Shown here: positions 11,337-23,000 of the stretch, piece after piece
Layout: every line of letters starts with the position of its first letter
Numbering within the stretch: position 1 is the first letter of the stretch
Origin: Cycas panzhihuaensis
Lineage: Eukaryota > Cycadophyta
NCBI GenBank assembly: GCA_023213395.1
Contig: CM041465.1
Span: 23,064,001 to 23,128,000 of the forward strand
Length of the DNA stretch: 64,000 nt
Reading direction: 5' to 3'
Notes under the pieces: generated by a model
Database searches by the model: none
What the model was told of the DNA's origin: nothing
The model's input: the letters and a program-made list of their open reading frames with translations, nothing else
Program-made: the position numbers and the translations under genes

Positions 11337-11545
11337 TCTGGTTCCTCTCGCGGAACACGCGTTCCCGTGTGCTCTTGGGAACCTTTGTCCTCCTATTTGG
11401 GCATCCCCCAACTAGGATAATGCTGTGGAGTATCGTCACTCCCTTCTCCTGCCTGTTGTTTCCTTTGCATATTCCGCTATGCTCCCCCGTGGACGTGTAT
11501 GTCGCTCTATTTCTAACCTCACACCTCTCGATCACCTCTACTTAG
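11318..11545 (+). CDS. Small conserved hydrophobic ORF (element B)
   Basis: 75 codons, starting MDSRFFFWFLS. It is the counterpart of 3804-4055 and slightly shorter at the 3' end because of a deletion before TAGACATATGGCC. Function unknown and coding status uncertain. Confidence 0.33.
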   Translation: MDSRFFFWFLSRNTRSRVLLGTFVLLFGHPPTRIMLWSIVTPFSCLLFPLHIPLCSPVDVYVALFLTSHLSITST

Positions 11546-11609
11546 ACATATGGCCATACACGGAAGAAAACACATGCATCTACATATTTACAAAATCTAC
11601 ATATTCAGC

Positions 11610-11690
11610 ATATCCCGAGGCACCTCAATGCTGAGGCCGTGACCTCGTCCGCCTCATCCTTGAGTCGCCTCCCTCTTCTTGATGGCGCCC
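11610..11690 (+). pseudogene. C-terminal stump of archaeal-type RNase H (element B)
   Basis: Counterpart of 4122-4206: the caatgctgaggcc..cgtccgcctcatccttgag stretch encodes the end of the RNase H, with an extra small deletion. It shares the same antisense-gene/RNase H deletion as element A. Confidence 0.6.
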
Positions 11691-12041
11691 ACGAGGCTTG
11701 CCCGCCACCGTGCCCAAGTCTCCGATTGCTGTTAGTTAGATCGCTTGCTATGTTTGCTGGATGCCCTCCTACTTCACGCTGCACTTCGACGACGGGGGCA
11801 CCCCCTTTACTTGCTTTCTCCAGTTTCAGGTCGATGTTTAGGCGACACGCAGGCAGCCCCTACGTTGTCCTTGTCTCCGTCTCCCCTGTCCACGCATTCC
11901 GCCACGACACTTGCCTACGCCCTTGGTCTACGTGCCGCTCTTTATTGTTATATATATATATGCATGTGCTACTCATATCTTTGATTGACAGCATTCGCCA
12001 TCACATTACGCTTCGGCGGTGAGGCTCTGGCGACAAGGCGA

Positions 12042-14597
12042 TGTTTCCACTCTGGGAATGGACTCGAGACGCATCGGCACAGGTTTGTTCAGGTATATGT
12101 TGTTACTTTTCTTACCTATGTTAATTAAGGTAATTTAGAGTAGTTTGATTGACATATGCCTGCCTACATGCATTTGTTTGTCTGCTTGCTCATAATGCAT
12201 GTGCCTAATGGCTCGCCTTCAGCCTATGACGACTCACAGCGGGGGCATTCCTCGGTGAATGCGACACCCCGTATGGCCTACGACCACTCACGATGTCTCC
12301 ACAGTTTCTCGGGATTATTTCTGCCAGCTTGTTTGTTCTTGTTACAACGCGTCGTTTATGTTGCAGTCCTTCCTAAGTCTGGTTTAACCCTTAGTTAGGG
12401 CTCTTTGCATCATTCTGGATACTTGCCCACTGCCTGGGCCTTCCCCGCAGTTGACGTAATTCATGTTTAGTCCATGTTCTTACCTTAAAAGCTTGATTTT
12501 TCTTTCATTTTTCTCTTTTTAAATTTCGGGCTGGTACCGCGATAAACTAAAAAGCGGTAGCGATAAATGATCTGCATGAATTTGCCTTGATACTGTTTGA
12601 AATTTAAAAAGAGAACCACGCGACAGTTTCCGCGTTTTTTCACGGAACTGCCGCGTGGCTCCGTACGATTGGAGGCGCCCCAATGCCCCCAACGTTCACT
12701 TGCTGTGAACAAGACATAAAATGATTTTTTTTACTCATTGGCATCATTCTTGAGCTCATTTTTCTAAGTTTTCTAAAGAAAAGCTCTCCACAAAAGACAA
12801 GAGAAGACACAGAAATCAAAGAAGTTCGAGCCAAGAATTGAGGAGGAAGGACAAGGCTGCCACCGGTGGATTTTGCAGGGCCATTGCTGCCCCTTACTAC
12901 TCTCCACAACCAGCTCTCTTCCTCTTGCAACTACACAAAGATTTAAGGGACTTCTTCAACCAAGAAGTTGCCCCAAAGACTTGCTTCACATCCCCAACTT
13001 CACAAAGGGCTTCTTTCATCTACTTTGCAGCTGGGAGCACTCATGATCAGTCCTCATTTGACCTCTATTGCTACTGTCCCTAGTGGTAGGAGGCATGCAT
13101 GACCTCTCTACACAAGGTACCCCTTAGCTTTACTTGTTTCTTTTGTATTTTCTTGCATTTCTTCTTCCTTTTACTTGTATTTCCTTTGCTTTTTGCTTAC
13201 AAACCCCTTGGACATACTTGCATGTCTCTTATATTTATTGTCAAGCATTCTACTTCTTCTTTCCCCTTGCTTTTACTCCTTGAATGAAAGTAGCTACCAT
13301 TGGCCATAGCCGCCCCTTAGTGCCGCCTTGACCCGAATCCATTTTCCCGGTTTTCTCTTTGGATTTCCTCATTTTCTCCAAGTCTTCTTCCATTCTTCCC
13401 TCAGTCAGCTAGAGTAAGGGAGCATACACGAGGATTTGAGGGAGATAGGCGGGGTTCCGTCCCCCATTGCCGTCCTTCTCCCCAAGGGTTCATCCTTGTC
13501 CTCTTCCCCTTACCATACACTGTCCCTAAGGAACGGGTCGAAGGAGTTTAGGAGATTGTGTCAGGGTGTCCAGACCGGTTTGAGACAACTCGCGTCCACT
13601 TTTGTTACCACCCGGCATTCCTTTCCCGGGCCCCTTTGGAGACCTCCCGTGAGTGAGTTAGCCATCCCGAGGCTACACTCAGTCCCACGTAGTATGTTTT
13701 ATGGTGCATGATAGTGTGTATGCTTATCGCGCATTTTTCTTGTTTCATTTTTGCTACATTCTAGCGTATAACTCTAGTTATTTGGCTTAGTTGATTTCAT
13801 TTCCACATATATATATATCTTTGTCGTGCTTCGTAGCCTCTCTCCCGAGAGGAAAGTGCTCTCTCTACTTGTCTGCAGGATCGCATTGGAGGAGGTGGTG
13901 CGCGAGGCAGGCAGCTTGATCGGCTCCCACACGGCAAATCTTCCCTTTAGCATTGAGTTCATTTTTGTCTTTTCATTTCATTTGATTCTGCATGCTCACG
14001 GGGAGGTAAGTGGACCCCCTTCGCCACCAAGCCAGCGTTGCATGCGTGGAGGAAAGAGGAGAGGAGCGCAACCGAGAAGGAGAATCCACACTTCAACCTC
14101 AACCGCCGGATCCAGGTATTCCTCGCGTTTCCTTTATTTTTTCCCTTTTATATCATTCTTACTTTTTGTACATGCTTGATAAGTAAAAGATAAGGAAACA
14201 TAAAGGAAAAAGGAAATAGTCTTTTATTTTACATTTACTTTCCTGTACCGTTTCTTTTACTTTACATAACATAGGAATAGAAGACCCGTTTACGTTGCAT
14301 TCCCCAACCACACTGTACTTCACACCTGTTGCACGTTGATTTTGTTGCCATCTCGTTGCCTTCTCATTACCTTGAGAAGCCGCAACGCGTGCGGTTTCTC
14401 TCTCCTTCCCGGCCATCCGAAGGGTAGGAAGGCCTCGTATTTGCAGCTACAGGAAGCAACGGGCACTGCGATCCCTCGAACTCGCGCTCCAAGACAGACG
14501 TCCTGCGAGGTGAGATCCTCGCTGCCTAGCCCAGTCAGTGTTGTGTTTTGTATCCCTTTGCTAGACGTAGGATCACCGCCCCGCGGAGAGCGTTTCA
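12042..14597 (+). repeat. 3' LTR of element B, 2556 bp
   Basis: TGTTTCCACTCTGGGAATGG to GAGAGCGTTTCA. It aligns with 4560-7067. The end GTTTCA is shared with element T's LTR (its + strand copy starts TGAAACG at 51710), whereas elements C, H and the solo LTR end GCATCCA. Confidence 0.88.
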
Positions 14598-15358
14598 GTT
14601 CATGATATCAATTCACAAAAAATCAACAATCAATTTTTAAATATATCTATTACCTAGATTCTTGAAGTTAGCATAAACCTCTATACTCATCTTGTTACAA
14701 ATATTCGTTTTCATTGTTTTGTTTTCAATTCATCTAATAGTATAAAATAGAGACAATATATTATTAAAAGAGAAACTTGAATATTGAAAAATCATAATAT
14801 AAAAGTATAGAAATTATATAACAATACAAAGTTAGTTATGAAAAAAGACACAATGCAAACTACCTTATAAGCAAGTACCAAATAATGATGTTAAAAGAAA
14901 AATCAATCTTAAGATTGTACAACCCTCCTTTGACAAATTCTGAATAATAAAATTTCTAAAAAAATAGTCTAACGGTGAACTACTCCAATTTTCGAATGCT
15001 TCACTGTAGATTGATCGTGAAAGCCGTTGTTAATGGGTTTCAAACGTAATCACTTAAGAGGGCACAAATGTTAAAAGTTATTCCCCCTAAATACGATGAG
15101 CACGTAATAAGTGGGCGCATGCGCGTCCAAATTCTCTTTTACGCAAAAAAAAAACAGACAAAACCCCCAAATTCTACAACCCTGCTTTCGAGGAGTAGAG
15201 GAGAGCAGCGTGTCTAGGATCTCGGTTCTGCGTTTTCATCGTAATGAACATAACGAAATTGAGAGGAAGGTAACCCAACACAAGTTTGTCCTTACCAAAT
15301 ACGTTCAAAATACTCGCCATGTTAAAGACAGTTTTGAGCCGTTGTTTTAAGTGGATGA
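14598..15358 (+). other. AT-rich intergenic DNA between element B and the PPR gene
   Basis: No supported ORF. It must hold whatever promoter the PPR gene has. I see no clear TATA box that I would commit to. The retroelement edge is only about 760 bp upstream of the PPR start codon. Confidence 0.6.
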
Positions 15359-18013
15359 ATGGATTATTACAACAAGGCAAGCTTGTGTCTTCGGCTGACA
15401 CGTGATCAGAGCCGTAAAACCATCGGAGCGAGTACTGCTCTTCAAAGAGAAATGATCCAAAAACAGAAGGGCAAATGGAATGGTTATAGCGGCTCTTACG
15501 CCATCGGTGCAAACTTGAGGAAGGGACAAATGTGCATTTTGAATGCCACGGACAAGGTCGAGTCTGATACCTATGCTTCTCTTTGGCATGAGTGTGCCAA
15601 ATTGAAATCTATCGCAGACGTCAAGTTAATCCATGCCCGCATGCTTGTAAATGGAATGGATCAAAACGTATTTTTAGGAAACAAACTAGTTAGTATGTAT
15701 TCCAACTGCGGGAATCTGGGGGATGCGCGTCTAGTTTTCGATAAAATGACAAAACGAAATGTGTTTTCCTGGACTGAGATTATTGGAGCATATGCGAGGC
15801 ACGGACATGGTGAGGAAGCCCTGACACTTTATTACCAAATGCAACGGGCAGGCACTCTCCCTGATAATTTCATCCTTCCCAGTATTCTCAAGGCATGTGC
15901 TGGTTTACCAGATCTGCAACAGGGAAAGGAGATACATGCGTACATAGTAAGAAGTGGATTCGAATCGGATGTCTGTGTGGGGAATGCCCTCATACACATG
16001 TATGCCAAATGTAGATGCGTTCATAATGCTCGCCAAGTGTTTGACAATATGGCCCAAAGAGATGTGGTCTCATGGAATGCGATAATTGCGGGTTATATCC
16101 AGGATGGAAACGACAATGAAGCCTTAAAACTCTTTCGTCAGATGCAACTGGCAAGGATAAAGCTGAATGTTATCTCATGGAATTCGATGATTGCAGGGTA
16201 TGCCAAGAATGGACATAAAGAAGAGGCCTTGAAACTTTTTCAACAAATGCAACTTGCAGGTGTAAAGCCATGCGGGATCACATGGAATGCAATCATTGCA
16301 GGGTGTACTCAAAATGGTTACGGCAACGAGGCCTTGAAACTCTTTCAACAAATGCAGCTGGAAGGGCTGAAACCTAGTTCGGCCACCGTTGTGAGTGTAC
16401 TTCCTGCATGTGCCCGCATATCAGCACTGGAACAGGGCAAGGAGATCCATGGCTACATAATCAGAAAAGGATTTCAGGCAGATGATATTGTGGGGAATGC
16501 CCTGATAGACATGTATGCCAAATGTGGCAGGATAGAATGTGCCCAGCAAGTATTTGATAAAATGTCACGACGAGACGTCGTCTCCTGGACATCGATGATT
16601 GCAGGCTATGCTCAGAATGGGCATGGTGACAAGGCCTTGAAACTCTTCCTTCAAATGCAATTGGCAGGAATTAAGCCCGATGTGGTCTCATGGAATGTGA
16701 TGATTGCATGGTACGCCGAGAATGGGCAAAGTGGCGATGTCTTGAATCTCTTTCATCAAATGCAACTGTCAGGTGTAAAACCAGACATTGTCACATGGAA
16801 TGTGATGATTGCGAGGTATGCCCAGAGTGGCCATGGCGATGAGGCATTTCAACTTTTTAGTGAGATGCAACTGGAAGGTGTAATGCCAGATGTGGTCACA
16901 TGGAATGCAATGATTGCAGGGTATGCTCGGAATGGGCATTGTGAGAAGGCTTTCAAACTCTTTCTTCGAATGCAATTAGCTGGCATAAAATCGAACGTGA
17001 TCACATGGAATGCAATGATTACAGGCTGTGCTCAGAATGGGCATGGTGGTGATGCTCTCAAACTCTTTTGTCAAATGCAAACTGAAGGCTTGAAAGCCAA
17101 CTCAATTACCATCGCCAGTGTTCTCCCAGCATGTGCTCACTTAGCATCTCTGCAACAAGGCAAGGAGATTCATAATTACACACTCAGAAATGGATTTGAA
17201 TCAGATGTTTTTGTGGGGAATTCCCTTATGGACATGTATACTAAATGTGGGAGTTTAGCTGATGCATACCAAGTGTTCGATAGAATGTTTAGAAGAGATG
17301 TAGTTTCATGGAATACAATGATTGCAGGGCTTGCCATGCATGGGAATGGTGAGGACGCTCTCAAAATATTTCACCAGATGCAGCAGGAAGGTGTTAAGCC
17401 AGCACACATCACTTTCACTGGGGTTCTGTCTGCGTGCAGCCATGCTGGCCTCGTGGAGGAAGGTTGGCAATATTTTGATAGTATGAGTCGAGATTATTTC
17501 ATCCAACCCAGCATGGAGCACTATGCTTGCATGGTTGACCTTCTTGGCCGTGCTGGGTGCCTGGATGAGGCATATAACTTTATTGACAATATGCCATTAG
17601 AACCTCATGCTAGTGTGTGGGGAGCCTTGCTTAGTGCCTGCAGAATTCATAGCAATGTATACCTAGGAAAATATGTGGGAGAACGCCTTTTTGAGTTAGA
17701 ACCTGGAAACGCTGGCAATTATGTACTTCTGTCCAACATTTATGCTGAAGCTGGTAGGTGGAATGATGCAGCAAACACAAGAAAAAAGATGAAAGATAGA
17801 GGGGTGAAAAAGAGGCCAGGCTGCAGTTGGATTGAGGTGAATAATAGTGTGAACGCATTTCTTGCAGGATTGCACCCACAAAGGGAAAAAAATCTAGGCA
17901 ACATTGTATTGCCTGGCAAGGCAGATAGAGGTACTCTATGTACCACACATAGACATTGTGCTGCACAATGTGGATGCCAAGGAGAAGGAATGCATACTAT
18001 GCTGCCAGAGTGA
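15359..18013 (+). CDS. PLS-class pentatricopeptide repeat protein, E-type, truncated before DYW
   Basis: A single-exon 884-codon ORF. An N-terminal segment (residues 1-68) without a clear domain is followed by about 20 PPR motifs by eye from residue ~69 to ~750. These alternate L-type (SVLPACAHLASLQQGKEIH) with S-type (NALIDMYAKCGRIECAQQVF) and include a long run of P/S-like 35-residue units (VVTWNAMIAGYARNGHCEKA). The E region follows (CRIHSNVYLGKYVGERLFEL..LSNIYAEAGRWNDA) and then PGCSWIEVNN. Known of the family: PLS PPR proteins bind organellar RNA, one motif per base, and direct C-to-U editing, with the DYW domain as the deaminase. Here the frame leaves the family sequence at a 7-A run (17886-17892), and the last ~40 residues are unrelated. 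A mitochondrial or plastid target is expected but no transit peptide is obvious. The start codon was taken as the first Met of the open frame. Another start is possible. Confidence 0.9.
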   Translation: MDYYNKASLCLRLTRDQSRKTIGASTALQREMIQKQKGKWNGYSGSYAIGANLRKGQMCILNATDKVESDTYASLWHECAKLKSIADVKLIHARMLVNGMDQNVFLGNKLVSMYSNCGNLGDARLVFDKMTKRNVFSWTEIIGAYARHGHGEEALTLYYQMQRAGTLPDNFILPSILKACAGLPDLQQGKEIHAYIVRSGFESDVCVGNALIHMYAKCRCVHNARQVFDNMAQRDVVSWNAIIAGYIQDGNDNEALKLFRQMQLARIKLNVISWNSMIAGYAKNGHKEEALKLFQQMQLAGVKPCGITWNAIIAGCTQNGYGNEALKLFQQMQLEGLKPSSATVVSVLPACARISALEQGKEIHGYIIRKGFQADDIVGNALIDMYAKCGRIECAQQVFDKMSRRDVVSWTSMIAGYAQNGHGDKALKLFLQMQLAGIKPDVVSWNVMIAWYAENGQSGDVLNLFHQMQLSGVKPDIVTWNVMIARYAQSGHGDEAFQLFSEMQLEGVMPDVVTWNAMIAGYARNGHCEKAFKLFLRMQLAGIKSNVITWNAMITGCAQNGHGGDALKLFCQMQTEGLKANSITIASVLPACAHLASLQQGKEIHNYTLRNGFESDVFVGNSLMDMYTKCGSLADAYQVFDRMFRRDVVSWNTMIAGLAMHGNGEDALKIFHQMQQEGVKPAHITFTGVLSACSHAGLVEEGWQYFDSMSRDYFIQPSMEHYACMVDLLGRAGCLDEAYNFIDNMPLEPHASVWGALLSACRIHSNVYLGKYVGERLFELEPGNAGNYVLLSNIYAEAGRWNDAANTRKKMKDRGVKKRPGCSWIEVNNSVNAFLAGLHPQREKNLGNIVLPGKADRGTLCTTHRHCAAQCGCQGEGMHTMLPE

Positions 18014-18208
18014 GAAGCTATCGCTTTTGGGTTAATCAGCACACTCCCTAGGACATGTATCCAGGTCATAAACAATCTCGTTGTTTGTGGTGACTGCCAT
18101 ACTGCCACCAAATTCATCTCAAGGATTGTTGGGCAAGAAATTATTGTAAAGGATGCCAGCCATTTCCATCATTTTAAGGATGGACTGGGTTCTTGTGTGG
18201 ATTACTAA
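17886..18208 (+). pseudogene. Broken E+/DYW deaminase region of the PPR gene
   Basis: After the A-run, family sequence continues one frame over (LHNVDAKEKE, CCQSEK), with an in-frame TAG at 17896-17898. Near 18018 it returns to the original frame ([37 protein letters not shown]) and stops at 18206-18208. The two lesions compensate in frame, but the ORF hits TGA at 18011. The second lesion looks like loss of one AGCT from AAGCTAGCTATC. The HxE catalytic motif expected as HSE is QSE, and the terminal DYW triplet is DY-stop. The deaminase is almost certainly dead. The upstream PPR tract could still bind RNA. Confidence 0.85.
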
Positions 18209-19668
18209 TAATGCTGAATGATATCAGTTACGAACAACAGCTTGAGCAATAAGAAGCTAGGTATTAGTTATTTTGCCTAAAAGATTGCATTCGTGGCCTT
18301 GCTTTGGTAGCCTGGGACAGGGTGTTATGTCTTAGCGTATCTAAAACCATGTTAGTAAAAAGAAACTAGATGTGTCTGCTTGAACATGCCAGGTTATAAC
18401 AAATTGTTCATGCAATCAGCCCTTATAATACTGTGATGGGCATAGGCTCAGGCTGGATGAATCATAGTGTATGCTAGGATGTCTAGAGGGATGTTTTTGG
18501 CTAGTAACTTAGAGTGGGCTCATTAATTTTAGGCAGTGTAATTAAACTTCTATGGTGGTGTCTGATACAAAGTGCATTCAAGATAGTGAAAGGTTTACAT
18601 GAACTTGATGGACCACATTGACCCAGTTTGGGTGACATAGCATTTCATAACAGTTGCTCATATATCATCAACACTGCTCTGTGGACCTCATTATGAGAAG
18701 TAACTTGAGGCTTTCTGCCTTTCCAGCATAGCAGTTTGTGTTTAATTCTAAAAGATTTAAGTACAGATTGAGTGACAAATGAATGGCTCCGAAAGAATTT
18801 GACTAAAGGAGTATTATTATTTTGTATTTGTAGAATTTTTGCAACAAAATGTGAATGGAATTAGGTATGTATGCTGCGTGCAGTCTTTTCTTGTTGAATG
18901 TGGGTTCTGAGATAAGGAGGTTGGAGCAAAGGCAAGATGCAAGGAATTGTAAAGTGAGCCACAGTATCTGAGGTCCATGTTCATTGAGACTGCATGCAGT
19001 TTTCCTTTATCTCCATGAAAATTTCACTGGTAACCAATGGCTGGAGTGCCAGGGCACAACTGGCTAAACTTGAAGGCAAACCTGCATCCATAGGACAACA
19101 TTGAAAATGTACAGACCTGATCTTTTTGTTGTGTTACAGCTCTCTTGCACCAAATCAACATTTCCAACCAGTCAAAACAATTATTTTAATAAAATGTGTT
19201 TAATGAAGATACTAAAGTGCTGGTATTTTAAACCAAACTTGAATAGTTCACCATAGTTGAGATAGGGAGTTGTATAGACAACCAAATATTTGAGTTTGAG
19301 AATTGCAGAGAGTAGGGTTAAATGAATGGAACACATTTGTAATGCATTTGTCAGAGTAGTTATTGGCTTCTTCCTTCCAGTCTGCCCGGGGCCCAAGCAC
19401 CCTGAAATTCAATAATGATGCATTCAAGGATTGTGCAACAACTTTTGGAATTGGGCCAACACCACAACAAGCCATTGGCATAGAGGAATCTGAAATGACA
19501 AAAAAGGTAACACAGGCAACTCACTCATGGATCACATCTGCATATTTATGAACCTTTACATTAACAACAAAACTACAATTTAACCTCATTAAAAGATAGT
19601 CAAGTTTACAAATATTGATAAATAATGTTTAATTAATGGTTAAGTGGTCAAAGTTATCATTGGACAAT
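18209..19668 (+). other. Intergenic region downstream of PPR gene
   Basis: No ORF with recognisable content on either strand. The composition is ordinary AT-rich plant intergenic DNA. It may include the PPR 3' UTR. Confidence 0.5.
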
Positions 19669-20036
19669 GTGAAAGGTCCCACACACATGAATAGATTGGT
19701 TGATGTAACAGTGAGATGTAATTGGTTGTTGATGAGGTTATATATCTATATAGGGCAATGTTTATTGTAAAGAAAAGTAGATCACCTATTCTTCTTAGTG
19801 AGGATACATTATTGACTATTGTTCTTAATATGAGATCTCATAAACATTAGAGTTGGTTTTTTCCATTCAGGGATTTTCTACATTAAGCATAGCATACATA
19901 TGATGTTTGCATTATTGTTTCTTATACCTTTTCATTTATTATATTCATGATATGATTGATTGATCATGTAATTATGATTATATTATATCTTGCTTGATTA
20001 CACACTTCCATATAGGTCATTATAAAAAACTTAACA
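19669..20036 (+). repeat. Probable Ty1/copia LTR (about 368 bp)
   Basis: It begins TGTGAAAGG and ends TTAACA, with an internal TATA-like gttatatatctatataggg. It is immediately followed by TGGTATCAAAAC, a near match to the initiator tRNA-Met primer site (TGGTATCAGAGC). No downstream copia pol is seen, so only a 5' remnant survives. The left boundary is inferred from the TG and is uncertain. Confidence 0.45.
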
Positions 20037-20077
20037 TGGTATCAAAACATGTAAAATTTAACATGGTATCAAAGCCA
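20037..20077 (+). other. tRNA-Met-type primer-binding sites, duplicated
   Basis: taacatggtatcaaa occurs twice, with TGGTATCA at 20037 and again at about 20064. The second reads TGGTATCAAAGCC, closer to the initiator tRNA-Met complement. This supports the copia LTR call. Confidence 0.45.
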
Positions 20078-23000
20078 AGTTGAATAATCCTAAGTCAATG
20101 AAATGTCGGAGTTGAGGTAAAGGTCATTGTTGACTTAAAGGTTCATTACACTTGTGAAAACTAACACTTGTCAATGAATCACTAGTAATCTAGTTTAGGA
20201 TATAGTCAACATACTTCATACACTCAAAGTTATCACATATTCACCCATAATTCAACACAATATCATCATAGGTTACACAATATCATCATAGGTTAAGCAA
20301 TATGTCTTATACATTCAATTCTGGAACGTATCAACTTTCTTGACTTGTTGGCTGCTGTACTACCGTATGGAATGAATGCTTGGTTCTCACCTTTGAGAAT
20401 ATACCATAAGATTGAATCATTCAGCTCTCACCATTGAAAATATGCCATGGAATGAATAACTCAACTCTCACCGTTGAAATGATTCTCAAAAGTGCCACTA
20501 AATACCCATTTTGGTGTCCTTTGGGTGAATGGTTATAATCCATGGTCATAACCATTCATTTTCATAACACATGTGCATTTTCACTTAACACATGATTAAC
20601 ACTACCTATCCATGTATTCTCTGCGTGTACGTCTGTACATACATATATCCTTGCTGCTATCATCAATTATGGCCACATTTGAGTCTATTCTGGTCATACA
20701 TACCATTTTGGTATGTTTCGTCTGCTAGCATACTTGAAAAGGTACGCACCCTATCATGCGTTCCAAGGACCATTCCTAAACCTATTCTAGTTGCTTCTAA
20801 AGTCGTTGTGGTTGTTCTGGATCCATTTATGGTCATTTCTGAGCCATTCTAGGCATTTTGGGCCTGTTTCTACTCATTTCTGAGTTGTTTTGGCCGTTTC
20901 TAACCATGTTGATCATTTTAATCGCCAATAGTAATAGTCTTGAAGCACAAGTGAAGGAAGGTCCTAGTGAGATAGATCAGAGTTGTATAATAGAAATAGG
21001 AAGTAGGTTGGTAGGACAGATGTTGAAGACCACATGCACATGGTGACCATTTTCACCATCTGAGGACTATCTATGAATGCATTATCAAAGCCAATATTAA
21101 GCTAACATTGAAGATTGAATTTGAAACCAAAAACATATTATGCTAGTGACATGTGACCAGTATTGGGGTAAGATGAAATTTATGGGAGCTATACACAGTT
21201 GATAAAGAGCCACAAAATTGATGGGTAATATTGTTCATTTATTTATTTATTGAGAACATCAATTATGCATGTGGATGGCATATTCATGAGCATGTAGATG
21301 TTTGAAGTTCATCCACAAGAAAACACCCAAGCAAGATTGATCACCTTGTGAGAGCATGATGACAACTCTAATACTTCATCAGTAAAAATGTAAAACAAGT
21401 AACAAGCTTGTACCAAAGGCATTTTGGAAACAATACAAAATCCATGCATCGAGTATTTGGCATCGATGAGAAAGAATGTAAGGCATGTTGAGTGCATTAA
21501 GTGAAGAAGGTATGTTTGTGAAACTAGGGTTTGAGCAATGTGGACAAGTATGTTAAAGACATTGAAACTAGGCTTTCAAGGCACCAATTTGTGATGAATA
21601 TGACAAGGGTTTTATATTTCATATGAAAAGTGTGTATGCATGATACTAGTGAAGAGGGTTTCATCTTTGCTACATTATTGAAAAACAAGAATGGTTAATT
21701 GGGCAATAATATGTTAGGGGTTTCAACAGGTTTTGGCAATCATGTATTATTGTGTTGGTAATATATTGGAAAATAATATTGTATTGCAAGCCGCCTATTA
21801 ATTATTACATGTAGATAATAGGGCCGCCCACAGATTGCTAATAGAACAAGGTGAGAGATATCAATTTACTAGCCAAGAGGTTGAACGATAGACGTAGGCA
21901 AGATGAAGAGGAAGCCCATGTGGCACCCATGAAAGCCCATATATATGAGCTGTAAATATGAGGAGAAAGAAGTTAAACCAGGGCCCATGTGCATTGACGA
22001 TTGTGAGAAACCTAAAAAAGAGATTGAAACCGATTGAAAGGAAAAATGCATATTGTAATATCATAGAAAACCTCGTAGCCCCAGGTTGCATCGCTCATAT
22101 TGCCCTCCATGAAGTGCTCACTAAAAGAAGAAATAATTTCCCATGCTTAGTTCACAATAGATGAGTGATGCCTAATAAACAAACGTTGTTGAACATAGGT
22201 TCTATGGTAATAATCCTTAATCCGATCTCCTAAAGTTTGCAACCATGAAGACAAATTTGAAGTCACCCACAAATATATAGAAGATTAATGAGAAATAATT
22301 GTTTTTGATGAATATAGGTGCCCAATGATCACCACAGATGAAGTTCACATTGCTCGAATGCATATCTACTTGGATTTGGTAGTCACTGCTTGAAATTCAT
22401 CATTCATCCATGTGGTTAAAGAGAAAATACAAAAAATTATGGTCATACTTCATAGAGGAAATTTAAATAGTTACAATGATGAAGAAATCAATCGCAAATC
22501 ATAGACATTTGAATTCACGGGAAAAAATCATGTGAAAATTTTTGGTCAAACCCAAATGGGCAAATTCAACGGTGGAATTTGTAAGTGTGTTATTTATTTT
22601 TTACAATGTATCAACAAAATTAAATCAAATTGAAATGTTTGTTGGAATTTGCCCTTCAACTCCGTTTGATAAGTAGTTGTTCACATGGGAAGATAATGTG
22701 ACCACATGCTAAGGTGAAAAAGTGCTAATGTTATTTTTTTGACTTAATCTCGATTTTTCATTAAGTACTATTACTTTTCTAGTCATAACTCTGTCTTATG
22801 AAGTTGGAATTTTGAGTCGCCAATTGTGTTAGGAAAATCACTCAGAGACGGTTGAAACAAGTGGTTGCAAGGCACATTTTAGAGATTGCACAATGGAAAT
22901 TTTAATCAATAAAGTTGAAGAAGTTGTTTTTGGCATATTGTATTTTTTGAGTTGCTTGAGATATGATTTAGCATTTTTTAAAGATTTTAAAGGCTTTTGA

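Larger units (their letters stand above)
4560..14597 (+). mobile_element. Element B: pol-less Ty3/gypsy retrotransposon in tandem with A
   Basis: LTR 4560-7067, primer site 7069, gag-protease-basic tail to 11005, four hairpin repeats, small ORF, RNase H stump, LTR 12042-14597. Internal region is just under 5 kb. The DNA after the right LTR (from 14598) is unrelated AT-rich sequence, so 14597/14598 is the array's outer boundary. The adjacent GTTCA would be the target duplication, but its partner lies upstream of the window. Copies A and B are very similar throughout, so the duplication is younger than the family. Confidence 0.88.

Noticed and set aside
15111-15350. 80-codon ORF just upstream of the PPR gene
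   Set aside because: No recognisable domain, low-complexity A-rich start, and a different frame from the PPR ORF. Probably 5' flanking sequence.
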